Below, in pieces: positions 37,744 to 45,517 of a stretch of DNA of 64,000 nucleotides. The stretch's first letter is position 1, and each line of letters opens with the position of its first letter. This DNA comes from CAWGCA01 sp963820955 (lineage in GTDB: Bacteria > Pseudomonadota > Gammaproteobacteria > Chromatiales > Chromatiaceae), in assembly GCA_963820955.1 (NCBI GenBank), contig CAWGCA010000041.1, forward strand, positions 62,001 to 126,000, in the 5' to 3' direction. The position numbers and the translations under genes are program-made. Under the pieces are notes generated by a model. It ran no database searches. It was given only the letters and a program-made list of their open reading frames with translations, and was not told where the DNA came from.

Positions 37744-38130
37744 TCACGCGTCGGTTTGCAAGGTTGTATGTTGCGCGAGGATGTCGAAGTCTGCATCCCT
37801 ATGGAGGACTGGTAAGTTACCGCGAATAGCCACGGCAGCTATCAGACAATCGATGAGCTTGCGCACAGTGTGACCTCGTTGGCGACAGGCTCGGTAGAGT
37901 GCCGCTGCTGCATCATAGTCCACCGGCTCCGTAGGAAGGGTTGACGCTCGGGCGAGTAGGCGGCGCAGTTGCTGAAGATGTTGTTCGTCACGGGCGCCAG
38001 CGAGCACTTCCATTCGAACGACGTCGCAGATGGCGATCTCGGTCGCCAGCAGGTCGTCCACTCGCTGACAGATCGGAGAACCGGTATCGCGTAGAAACTC
38101 GATCCAAGCGGAAGTGTCGACGAGAATCAC
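37744..38130 (-). CDS. vapC: VapC-family PIN ribonuclease toxin
   Basis: 128-residue PIN domain. The acidic metal-binding residues are in 'MILVDTSAWIEFLRD' (Asp5), 'VVRMEVLAGARD' (Glu about 41), 'KLIDCLIAAVAI' (Asp about 93) and 'HRDADFDILA' (Asp about 112-114). VapC toxins cut RNA, usually tRNA. It overlaps the antitoxin gene by 4 bases. Intact. Confidence 0.92.
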   Translation of the reverse strand: MILVDTSAWIEFLRDTGSPICQRVDDLLATEIAICDVVRMEVLAGARDEQHLQQLRRLLARASTLPTEPVDYDAAAALYRACRQRGHTVRKLIDCLIAAVAIRGNLPVLHRDADFDILAQHTTLQTDA

Positions 38131-38330
38131 GGACGTCTATGGGTGCGCATCTCGTCAAGGTCACCAACCCAGCCGGTGCCCCGCAGCTTTCGAGCTTCAT
38201 CGAGTCCGAGCGGCTCCGCGGCAAGTGTTCGTAACGCGAAATTGATCGCGTCGCGTTTCGTGGTCAACCGGTACCGGCGCATCACGGTTGCGCAAGCTTT
38301 GTCGTCAATATCTACGTTTGTGCGTGCCAT
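38127..38330 (-). CDS. vapB: VapB-family antitoxin
   Basis: 67 residues from the ATG at 38330 ('MARTNVDIDDKACATVMRRY'). The typical VapB opening 'M.RTNVDID' shows this start is right rather than the one six codons upstream. A ribbon-helix-helix region and 'TTKRDAINFALRTLA' follow, then a toxin-binding tail ending 'GTGWVGDLDEMR'. It ends segment C, about 290 bases before the tRNA-derived repeat. Confidence 0.92.
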   Translation of the reverse strand: MARTNVDIDDKACATVMRRYRLTTKRDAINFALRTLAAEPLGLDEARKLRGTGWVGDLDEMRTHRRP

Positions 38331-38565
38331 GCACGAACGATACACCATAGAACGTTAGAACTGCAAGCCCGTGCGCTTCGCCTTGAGGCACCGGTCGAAA
38401 CCACACATCTACCCATCCAAGCCCAAACACTATTTTTGTACTGATCCACGCCAGGAATCCCGGAGACTGTTTCGGTAATTGTCAAGCCACGGCTGACTCT
38501 TTCCGTTGGCGATATGCGCTGAGTCGTTGTGGCGGGACATGATGGGCCGGTAGCAGGGTGCGGTT

Positions 38566-38647
<82 letters not shown>

Positions 38648-39075
38648 ATCTTTAGTAAAATAATAAGATATGGCTATCATCGAACCCTCGGTACAGGTCG
38701 CGCTCTTTGCGTGAACCGTTTTTGAATCAGTGGCTTACAAATCCATAGCGTTGCCATAATGGCGAAAACCGAGAATAAGCGTGTCTTCGATCTCGTGATG
38801 CGAAACAGGACTTCCAAGCAGGTTTACACGAAGACTATCTTTAGTTGATTTCATGAATTTCCAGATAGTTGAGTTTTGGTCGATATCTACCGCTGGTGTC
38901 TGATCTAGAGTTATCCATCCGTCGAGAAAATAGAGGAAGAGTCTGGGGGTATTCTGGGCCGTAAACTAGATCCAAAGTAAGCCAATATCAGTACTGCACG
39001 AGCCGTTGGGGAAGCCGCGAATTAGCTGTGATCTAAGGCAGCGCTTCAAATGATCGTCGATGGTGACAGTATTAT
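38648..39075. other. Left arm of segment D, no gene
   Basis: No gene in about 430 bases. The first 130 bases are the best match to the left arm of segment A. The composition becomes clearly more AT-rich from here to about 43.6 kb than in the flanks. Confidence 0.55.
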
Positions 39076-40434
39076 TCATCCTCCGATCTCACGGCCGGAG
39101 CGAATCGAAAATAACAATCGACCTAATCTAGCGGGAGTTCTTTGGCGGCCTGCTTGATGGCAGTAGGTCTCTTGGGTAAAAAAGACTAAAAACGTCGAAA
39201 CGGCGAGCCAGATAAGCATTAACATAAAGCCATCATGAAAAGCATCAATTGAATACAATCGGTTACCATTTGCGACAAAGTCTGCGCCGTGCCTATCAAG
39301 AATCCATCCGACAAGGGGTTGCATCAGCATGGGCCCCATCATAACCCCCATGTTTACGACCCCGGAAACCGTCCCGGATAGTCGTATAGGGGCAGACTCA
39401 CGGGCAAAAGCGAATCCCACGACGGTACCACCGGAAAAAAAACTGGCCACCAATAGTATTGCAACCAGAAGATTGAGCGACAGATCTGAGTTAAGTAGTA
39501 CAAAAGTCCAGCACAGCAGCGGAACCAAACAGCCAAGGATGTAGATTGGTTTTCGGCGACCTAAGTAATCCGAAAACCAACCAAATAAGGGCCCGCCAAT
39601 AGCCCACGCTACCAGAAAGCCCGAACAGATTGCCGCAGCCTCTGTCGTACTAAGACTATATCGAGCGGTTAAATAGGGCACACCCCAGAGGCCCGCAAAA
39701 GTCAGAATACATCCGACCACTCCACCAGGTATCAAAAAAAACAGCCAGATATTGTGATATCGAAATACAGCCGAGATCGTGGATAAAATACTTTGATTTG
39801 CCCTGTCGCCCGCGGTGTTATGTGATATGGCGTAACTAGCATAGCTCCGCTCCGATGGATCATCTCTCACTAGCCACCAGACTACCAAAGCCCAAGCTAA
39901 TGTCCCTACGGCAGACCCCAACATCACGAAACGCCAGTCGAATATGTCCACTAGCAGCCTTAAAGGAACGCCTGCAAACACAGCGCCCAGAATTCCAACA
40001 AGCAGAGCCATTCCTGAAGCTAGCGCATAGTGTCTACTAGGCAGCCAATGTCCAGTCAATTTGAGCATACTGACAAACGCTGCCGCCACTGAACCTCCAA
40101 TCAATAGGCGCCCGAAGCTAGCCCAAAAGAGATCAGGCGCTACTGCGAAAACAGTTCCACCAATCGCGGCTCCCCCTGCGCCCATCGTCAGTAGCTTACG
40201 CGGTCCCCAGTGATCCGCCAGTAGACCAGCTGGTATCTGCATCGCTACGTAACTGTAGAAATAGAATGCGGATAGATTCCCTAATGCCGTGGCATTAAGA
40301 GAGAACTCAAGCGTCAACTCTGCGGTAAGTACAGCTGGTGCAACACGCTGATAAAAGCCGATGTGATAGAGCATTGCGCCCAGACCCCACATCATTATGG
40401 AGAGTCGCAACGGTGGAGGAGGTAATACGGACAT
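39076..40434 (-). CDS. MFS transporter
   Basis: 452-residue inner-membrane secondary transporter with 12 predicted helices. The loop after helix 2 reads 'AGLLADHWGPRKLLTMGAGG', the MFS signature (G-x3-D-x-x-G-x-R/K), and helix 8-9 has 'GPLFGWFSDYLGRRKPIYIL', its second copy. It resembles general sugar-acid/phosphate permeases in pattern, but the substrate cannot be told. Intact. The neighbouring regulator on the same strand (41216-42475) may control it. Confidence 0.9.
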   Translation of the reverse strand: MSVLPPPPLRLSIMMWGLGAMLYHIGFYQRVAPAVLTAELTLEFSLNATALGNLSAFYFYSYVAMQIPAGLLADHWGPRKLLTMGAGGAAIGGTVFAVAPDLFWASFGRLLIGGSVAAAFVSMLKLTGHWLPSRHYALASGMALLVGILGAVFAGVPLRLLVDIFDWRFVMLGSAVGTLAWALVVWWLVRDDPSERSYASYAISHNTAGDRANQSILSTISAVFRYHNIWLFFLIPGGVVGCILTFAGLWGVPYLTARYSLSTTEAAAICSGFLVAWAIGGPLFGWFSDYLGRRKPIYILGCLVPLLCWTFVLLNSDLSLNLLVAILLVASFFSGGTVVGFAFARESAPIRLSGTVSGVVNMGVMMGPMLMQPLVGWILDRHGADFVANGNRLYSIDAFHDGFMLMLIWLAVSTFLVFFTQETYCHQAGRQRTPARLGRLLFSIRSGREIGG

Positions 40435-41215
40435 ATAACTCCCTTTAATAGCCTCGCATCCTTATTGGGGACTGGAAACGTTGTATCTAGTATATTGTCC
40501 TAAACCAATCACTGAATTATGAGAGTGTCTCTTGCAGGTCTCTCTTTCTCCGGAACTTCAGCGGCAAACTTCGCCCACACACTAATGGTTTCTTATTCGC
40601 ATTGTGCTTCTTGATAAAATCACCGATCGTCCGTTCGAGTACCGCAACAGAAGCCAATGAATCACACCTGGTGTTGTCCTCAGTGATCAATCCAATAAAT
40701 CCTGCTGAGCAGCGAAACATTTCTAGACATGAGACGGTACTGTCTGTTGCCAGTTAGCACCTATAGTTAGCGTTTACTGCCAATATTGAGACCTTATTAT
40801 CAGCTACGATCCAAATGACTCTGCTAAGAGTTAGTCTGTCATATTCGACGCAAATATCAGGCAGAACTTCGATAGATGAAATTATGTATTGCGTGGCTAG
40901 AAACGCTATAGTCAATTTCACATATAGATCGCTTAAAAAATCCAGGAGATGACAAATACACTGTTCGAGCAGAATTCTCGGATGAAAACAACAGAGACTT
41001 GGAAAATGTCTTCGTGAGTAATCGACAGGCAATAAGGCCCTAACTGAATTCAAACCATCTCTGGAATTTATAGCTAATTTGATGGAATCGGAAGAAATGA
41101 ACGGGAGGATAAAACCTATATCATAGGTAATCCCGTATTTGATCGAACCTCTGATGATATCACTGGCAGTTGTTATCTATAGTTTCAAAGGCTGCTTGCG
41201 CCTGTGCTCTGCATA
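40435..41215. other. AT-rich stretch without a supported gene
   Basis: 780 bases between the transporter and the regulator. Two short minus-strand frames (67 and 99 codons) occur, but neither has a ribosome-binding site or a protein-like sequence. The promoter of the MFS gene should lie near 40440-40500. Confidence 0.5.
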
Positions 41216-42475
41216 TTATCTTTCCGTCTGCAGGCATACTGCCAGTTCGCTACGCGAACGCACGCCAATTTTTCGGTATATAGCCTGAACCTGGTTTGCG
41301 ACGGTTCTTTCACTTGATCTACGGCGCTGGGCGATATCAGCATTGGTTGAACCTGAAAGTAGGCTGATAACGACGTCGAGTTCGGCTTCTGTCAGATTAG
41401 CTACTCGATCTGCGGCAACCAATGGATAAGCGCCTACTAGCAGCTTATCATCGCGAATGGCAACTTCTGCAAGTTTTGCGCGCAACCCGGTTTGAGCGAA
41501 GAAAGCAGCAAGCTCGGGGCGCGATGATAATCCTAATTTTCTCTGTGCCCGTGCGGTGCAATCGGTGACCAGTGAGGATGATACGCCGAGGGTATAGGCG
41601 ATTTGTTTGCTCGAATAGCCCATACCGACATACTCTGAGACTTGGCGTTCACGCAATGTCAGGCCTCGAGGATCTCTGTAGTTTGGCTCGTTTTTGACAG
41701 CAACTACGTAACGTCGTCCGTCGGTATCAAACTTGTCGACCAGGGACCATCGTCCGTCTACCAAAGCTTGCCAATTGTCGAGGGACTCATCCACATGTGC
41801 ACGCCCATTTCTAGTTCGAGCCTTATCCAAAAAGCGTACAGCCGATCGCAAGGCGTCACGACTACTTGTGCTGCTTGCAGCAGCACTCGCGTCCTGGATC
41901 TTCCCATCCGGATCTAGTACGGCTTCAATGCTGTTTGTATCCGTATTCAGATACCCCCCAAGATTACGTAGCCGTAATCCTGCGCCTAGGTGGGGACCGA
42001 TCTGTCGCCAGCGTTTGACTGCAATTTCCTTGGTCTGAAACTGTTCTTTCGAGTAAGTGGCAAAAACCACACTGTGACCGGTACCGGTATGCCCACCTAC
42101 CAAGAGCATGTCACGAAATCTTCCTCCCGTAATCATCCTGAACTTCGGGCGTTCGCCGGGAAGAAGCGGAAACACGTCCATGCATGCGGTACCGACGCAG
42201 CGTCCACTGCGATACACCATGTCGTAAAGCTTTTGATCTGCAAGCGCATGACCGATTCGCGTCCAGCCATTTTTTAGGTGGCTTCCCTGGGAGGCGAATT
42301 CCCCGATAGTTGCTGTGGTCGGTGTATGATGATGGGTCCAGGCAATTGGTCTAGCCCCACCGGGTATCAGCGGTGTTACATGATCAACTAACCGGCCTAG
42401 CCATTCCGTATCGGACCCATTGAGGTTATAGCTTTCCTCGACTAAAGAAATCCAATCGGTCTTACCTAAAGTCAT
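41216..42475 (-). CDS. LuxR-family regulator with two helix-turn-helix regions
   Basis: 419 residues. The first about 250 form an uncharacterised sensory part containing 'GRCVGTACMDVFPLLPGERP' and a PAS-like segment 'IEAVLDPDGKIQDASAAASS'. Residues about 270-330 are a LuxR HTH, 'LTLRERQVSEYVGMGYSSKQ' continuing 'IAYTLGVSSSLV'. Residues about 360-415 are a second one, 'LTEAELDVVISLLSGSTNAD' continuing 'IAQRRRSSERTVANQVQAIY'. Two LuxR HTH copies on one chain are unusual. It is intact, AT-rich, and likely controls the MFS gene downstream. Confidence 0.85.
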   Translation of the reverse strand: MTLGKTDWISLVEESYNLNGSDTEWLGRLVDHVTPLIPGGARPIAWTHHHTPTTATIGEFASQGSHLKNGWTRIGHALADQKLYDMVYRSGRCVGTACMDVFPLLPGERPKFRMITGGRFRDMLLVGGHTGTGHSVVFATYSKEQFQTKEIAVKRWRQIGPHLGAGLRLRNLGGYLNTDTNSIEAVLDPDGKIQDASAAASSTSSRDALRSAVRFLDKARTRNGRAHVDESLDNWQALVDGRWSLVDKFDTDGRRYVVAVKNEPNYRDPRGLTLRERQVSEYVGMGYSSKQIAYTLGVSSSLVTDCTARAQRKLGLSSRPELAAFFAQTGLRAKLAEVAIRDDKLLVGAYPLVAADRVANLTEAELDVVISLLSGSTNADIAQRRRSSERTVANQVQAIYRKIGVRSRSELAVCLQTER

Positions 42476-43045
42476 CCTTGTTCTCCCTACTAAGAATCGT
42501 TATATACCGCTGTAAGTCAGGTGTTTTGTTGATTTTGTAGAAGAGAAGTTAGCAAAAAATTGATCTTTTAATGTCAATACAACTAAAGGATGTCCTTTTG
42601 CGAGAGAATTCTGAGCGCCTGGATCGATAATCAGCTTTTGCATTACACAATACCAATATCTGCTTATAAAATTAGATTGCAAGTTCTGGGCAGCTGTTGC
42701 AAACAGTTGTTCATTCGATAGTTTGATTCGTCAAGGCCAAGGGTGTTTTAAGCTACTTCGCAGTTGATCATTTACTCCTGGTAATACGATTTTTTTTGCA
42801 TTTATCACGGGTCTGGGGATGCAAGACCAAGAGGATACAGGTGGTCAGGGTGACCTATGCCCATGGGAGTATCTGTGCGCAGATGGAAGCGAACGATCTG
42901 TGCAATAGAATTGTCAACAAATTCAATAAATAAGCAGAAAATGGCAGGGAAAATAGGACGACAAAAGAAGTAGAGGCAGTTCTGTTCATGGAGGGCTACT
43001 AGATACTTCAGTCTTAGCAGTATTGTCTGAAATTGACATCGCCTA
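42476..43045. other. Stretch without a recognisable gene
   Basis: 570 AT-rich bases between the LuxR-type gene and higA. The minus-strand promoter of the regulator should be near 42490-42560. I see no gene, RNA or repeat. Confidence 0.5.
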
Positions 43046-43348
43046 CTATTGCAGCGATGCCGCCCGAAAATTAATGCGCTCCACGGCATCGAGGTTGACT
43101 GTTTGACGCGCTCGCCAAAGATCATGGTTGTCCTGCATGGCTAGCCAACTCTCAGGGGATCGCCCCAGTGCTTTGGATAGGCGCAGTGCCATATCAGGAC
43201 TGACGCCGCTTTTACCCTGCAGCACACGATTTAGCGTGGAAGGGGAGACGCCAAGTTTCGCCGCAAGTTGCCTCCCCGTGATGCCATTCGGCTCCAGGTA
43301 GACCTCACGGATGAATTGGCCAGGATGCGGAGGGTTGTGCATAGGCAT
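43046..43348 (-). CDS. higA: HigA-family antitoxin
   Basis: 100 residues with an XRE-type helix-turn-helix: 'PPHPGQFIREVYLEPNGITG' at the start, then 'RQLAAKLGVSPSTLNRVLQG' and 'VSPDMALRLSKALGRSPESW', closely matching HigA. It follows the toxin gene, the reversed order that is characteristic of HigBA. The frame ends 'VERINFRAASLQ'. Confidence 0.95.
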   Translation of the reverse strand: MPMHNPPHPGQFIREVYLEPNGITGRQLAAKLGVSPSTLNRVLQGKSGVSPDMALRLSKALGRSPESWLAMQDNHDLWRARQTVNLDAVERINFRAASLQ

Positions 43349-43626
43349 CAGTGGTAGTCCTCGTAATCTAGAACGTAGGCATGGCCGTCTCGGAACTCGA
43401 ACGTGATGCGCCAGTTACCGTTCACCCAGATTGACCAGCGGTCTTTGCCTTGCCCCTTCAACGTATGTAGCCTGAATCCGGGGATATCCATATCCTCAAT
43501 CGTCATCGCGGTATCCAAGGCGGTTAATTGCATCGTCAAGCGCCTTGCGTGTTGGGGTTGAATGCCGGACTTCGAGCCGGTTTCGTAATACCGCTTCAAT
43601 CCCTTATGCAGGAACGACTTGATCAT
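43348..43626 (-). CDS. higB: HigB-family toxin
   Basis: 92-residue RelE-fold mRNA interferase. 'MIKSFLHKGLKRYYETGSKS', 'PGFRLHTLKGQGKDRWSIWV' and 'NGNWRITFEFRDGHAYVLDY' then 'EDYH' are standard HigB segments. It shares one base with higA and is transcribed first. It is the last gene of segment D, about 185 bases before the tRNA-derived repeat. Confidence 0.95.
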   Translation of the reverse strand: MIKSFLHKGLKRYYETGSKSGIQPQHARRLTMQLTALDTAMTIEDMDIPGFRLHTLKGQGKDRWSIWVNGNWRITFEFRDGHAYVLDYEDYH

Positions 43627-43752
43627 TGTTTAAGTGTAGCGTGTTGCGCATAAGGCAACAAGTGGGTCATGTTAGATGGCCGATTTCGGTTAAGGGATAT
43701 AGATTGGCTAGCCTACAAGGGTCCACAGGCGCCTTGATGTTGCTGGGACCTA

Positions 43753-43811
43753 ATAGACGCGATCTGGACGCGGTGCCTCTACAACTTATTGAAAAAATTA
43801 AAGTTATCGAA
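43753..43811 (+). repeat. Conserved right arm before tRNA-end copy 5
   Basis: TAGACGCGATCTGGACGCGG, then TGCCTCTACAACTTATTGAA and AAAATTAAAGTTATCGAAGG, align with the arms before copies 3 and 4. In frame they read 'RRDLDAVPLQLIEKIKVIEG', continuing through the repeat to a stop shortly after. This is the best preserved of the three. Confidence 0.6.
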
Positions 43812-43836
43812 GGTTCGAATCCCTCCCTCTCCGCCA
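43812..43836 (+). repeat. tRNA-Ser 3' end copy 5 (right end of segment D)
   Basis: All 25 bases match the tRNA-Ser end. Left-arm-like bases (ATAAAAACA..., ATCGGTACGG) still follow it, so another element once lay to the right, although no sixth copy was found in the window. Confidence 0.85.
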
Positions 43837-43998
43837 TTTCTCCAATAAAAACAGCTCGTTAAAGAAATATAAAAACATCGGTACGGTTGGCGACTGGTTT
43901 CAATAACCTACATAGAATCAGTAAGATACCGAATCGTACTTGGTGCTGATCCAGGAATTTTTGTTGCCAGCAAGACACGATTGTAGACGCTGTTTTCA

Positions 43999-44625
43999 AG
44001 CGGGTTGCCTTGCGAGCTGGTCAGTCAACGAGTTTCTTGTTCGATTAAGGTCGACCACGTCATCAAGACGCTTTTCCATCAAGGCGATGTCAATGAGCGT
44101 CTCCAATTCGGGGAATTGTCGATGGCTAGATCGCTTCTTTTCCAATGCTGGCCCGACCTCTGGGGAGGGCAGCGGCCAGCTACTTTTCTTACCCGTTTGT
44201 TGGTTGGATGCCGGATGTTGCCCGGTCTCAGATAACGAAGCACTGCATCCAGCGTGGCCAGCCAGCATTTCGCCTTGCGTAGTTCTTTGTAATCCGTAGT
44301 CGAGGATCGGTCAAAGAAGTCCTGTACTCGATAGGCCGCGACCAGGTCGTATTGTCATTCTTTCTGCGCCATCCTTCGCAGCCGCTCTTGTGGGGCGGAT
44401 GCAATGCCTGGTGCATTGTCTAATAGCCTTGAATGCACCATTGACGGGCTTGCGCTCTCTCACCGGCCGCCAGCAGCGCATCGGTTAGCCGTGGGTAACA
44501 CTGGCATGTATCTGCCTCGTCTTCGAGCTGGCAGTTGTTCTTCGGCGTGGGAGTAATCGGGCAGGCTAGCTTCACCGTGCCAGTGGTTGTACCAGGTGGG
44601 CTCGGCGGTGAGATCCAGAGTCTCC
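43999..44625 (-). pseudogene. Degraded SWIM-type protein, C-terminal part
   Basis: Short frames read 'WYNHWHGEASLPDYSHAEEQ', 'LEDEADTCQCYPRLTDALLA', 'YRVQDFFDRSSTTDYKELRK' and 'FPELETLIDIALMEKRLDDV' in this order on the minus strand. The pattern (Y.VQDFF..., DYKEL.KA, FPEL..LI.IAL.EKR.DDVV) resembles the helical C-terminal half of SWIM zinc-finger proteins. Several frameshifts and an internal deletion are needed. The identification is from memory of the pattern only. Confidence 0.45.
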
Positions 44626-44636
44626 GATTTCAGTGG

Positions 44637-44779
44637 GCGACATAGGTTGTTCCAATGTGGTGTCGAAATTTGTTCTGACCGGAGTAGCGTTGGAAAAAAC
44701 GGTCGAGGTCTATATTTCCGCTGCGAGATTCGGATCGTCCTGAGGTTGCAGTCGCCGGATACGAACTTCGATCTTCGCG
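44637..44779 (-). pseudogene. GNAT toxin remnant
   Basis: After 'KIEVRIRRLQPQDDP' (frame at about 44775) a shifted frame reads 'LDRFFQRYSGQNKFRHHIGT' and 'TYVAH', the N-terminal third of a GNAT acetyltransferase toxin of a type different from the one at 32082. The rest is lost into the neighbouring SWIM remnant. Confidence 0.5.
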
Positions 44780-45044
44780 TTAATCACGGAACAGCGCTTT
44801 CAGGGCGCCCGTGGGTTGATCCTTCTCAGTGATGCGTTCGGCGATCTCTGCGAACGTCTCACCGGTCAGCACCAGCCGGGAGGGAATAATCAAATCCTCT
44901 GGGATTTCACGCAATGCTTGGAGTTGGTGCTGCAGCGCTTGTTCGATCAAATAGGCCTTTCACACCGTGGCGCTTCACATTCGCTTCAATCTCGGCCTTG
45001 GTTTCTTCCGAGATGTAGGCGGAAAATTGTGTCGTTGTGGATAT
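44780..45044 (-). pseudogene. Ribbon-helix-helix antitoxin remnant
   Basis: Reads 'STTTQFSAYISEETKAEIEA' and 'NVKRHGVKG', then after loss of about two bases 'YLIEQALQHQLQALREIPED' and 'LIIPSRLVLTGETFAEIAER', ending with TAA at 44780-44782. The start codon position (45042-45044) is ATA instead of ATG. Together with the GNAT piece right after it, this is a dead toxin-antitoxin pair that once followed the segment D border. Confidence 0.6.
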
Positions 45045-45517
45045 GCCAGTTCATCCTCTACAGTTTTGTAGATTTATAAAGAGAATACTATAGGGTCATG
45101 AGATAACCAAGCTCCGGGCATATTTCGGCTTCTCTTAGACACGATCCGCATATCGTTGCTTTGTAACCCATTGATAAAGCGAGAAACACCGAAGATTCGA
45201 CAAGCCAGCGCGGAGCGTTGGCGCAGGACGCCGGCTTTGCCGGCGCCCCGCAGGTGTGAGCTGCGCAGCAGCGAATCAATCTCCCTAAAGTCTTAACCTT
45301 GAGTTTTGCAAACAAATGCTTGTACGACACTGTCCAAATCTTGCCTTGATAACCCCCATACCTGCCAAGATAACGTAAGGGCTTTACGATAGACAGGTAA
45401 TTGGCTGGGCACAGAGAGCATATACTGTGAGTATTCAGCCAACATGGGGTGTGAGACCGGTAGCGCTTCGGCCACCCCGGGGCTTGGTCGGGGCGAGGAG
45501 AGGGGAATGTCATCACC
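45045..45517. promoter_or_regulatory. Region upstream of the cyclic glucan synthase gene
   Basis: About 470 bases with no supported gene. It holds a strong GC hairpin (CGCCGGC-TTT-GCCGGCG near 45228-45244) without a T-run. A purine-rich GAGGAGAGGGG ends about 12 bases before the ATG at 45518. The promoter should lie within 45300-45480. Confidence 0.4.

Noticed and set aside
40754..41053. 99-codon minus-strand frame between the MFS and LuxR genes
   Set aside because: Cys- and Ile-rich chance-like sequence in AT-rich DNA without a ribosome-binding site.
43626..43862. Plus-strand 78-codon frame ending 'EGSNPSLSA...' as a gene
   Set aside because: Its first half overlaps the higB promoter region and looks non-coding. 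Only the last part is conserved, so I treat it as the element's right arm.
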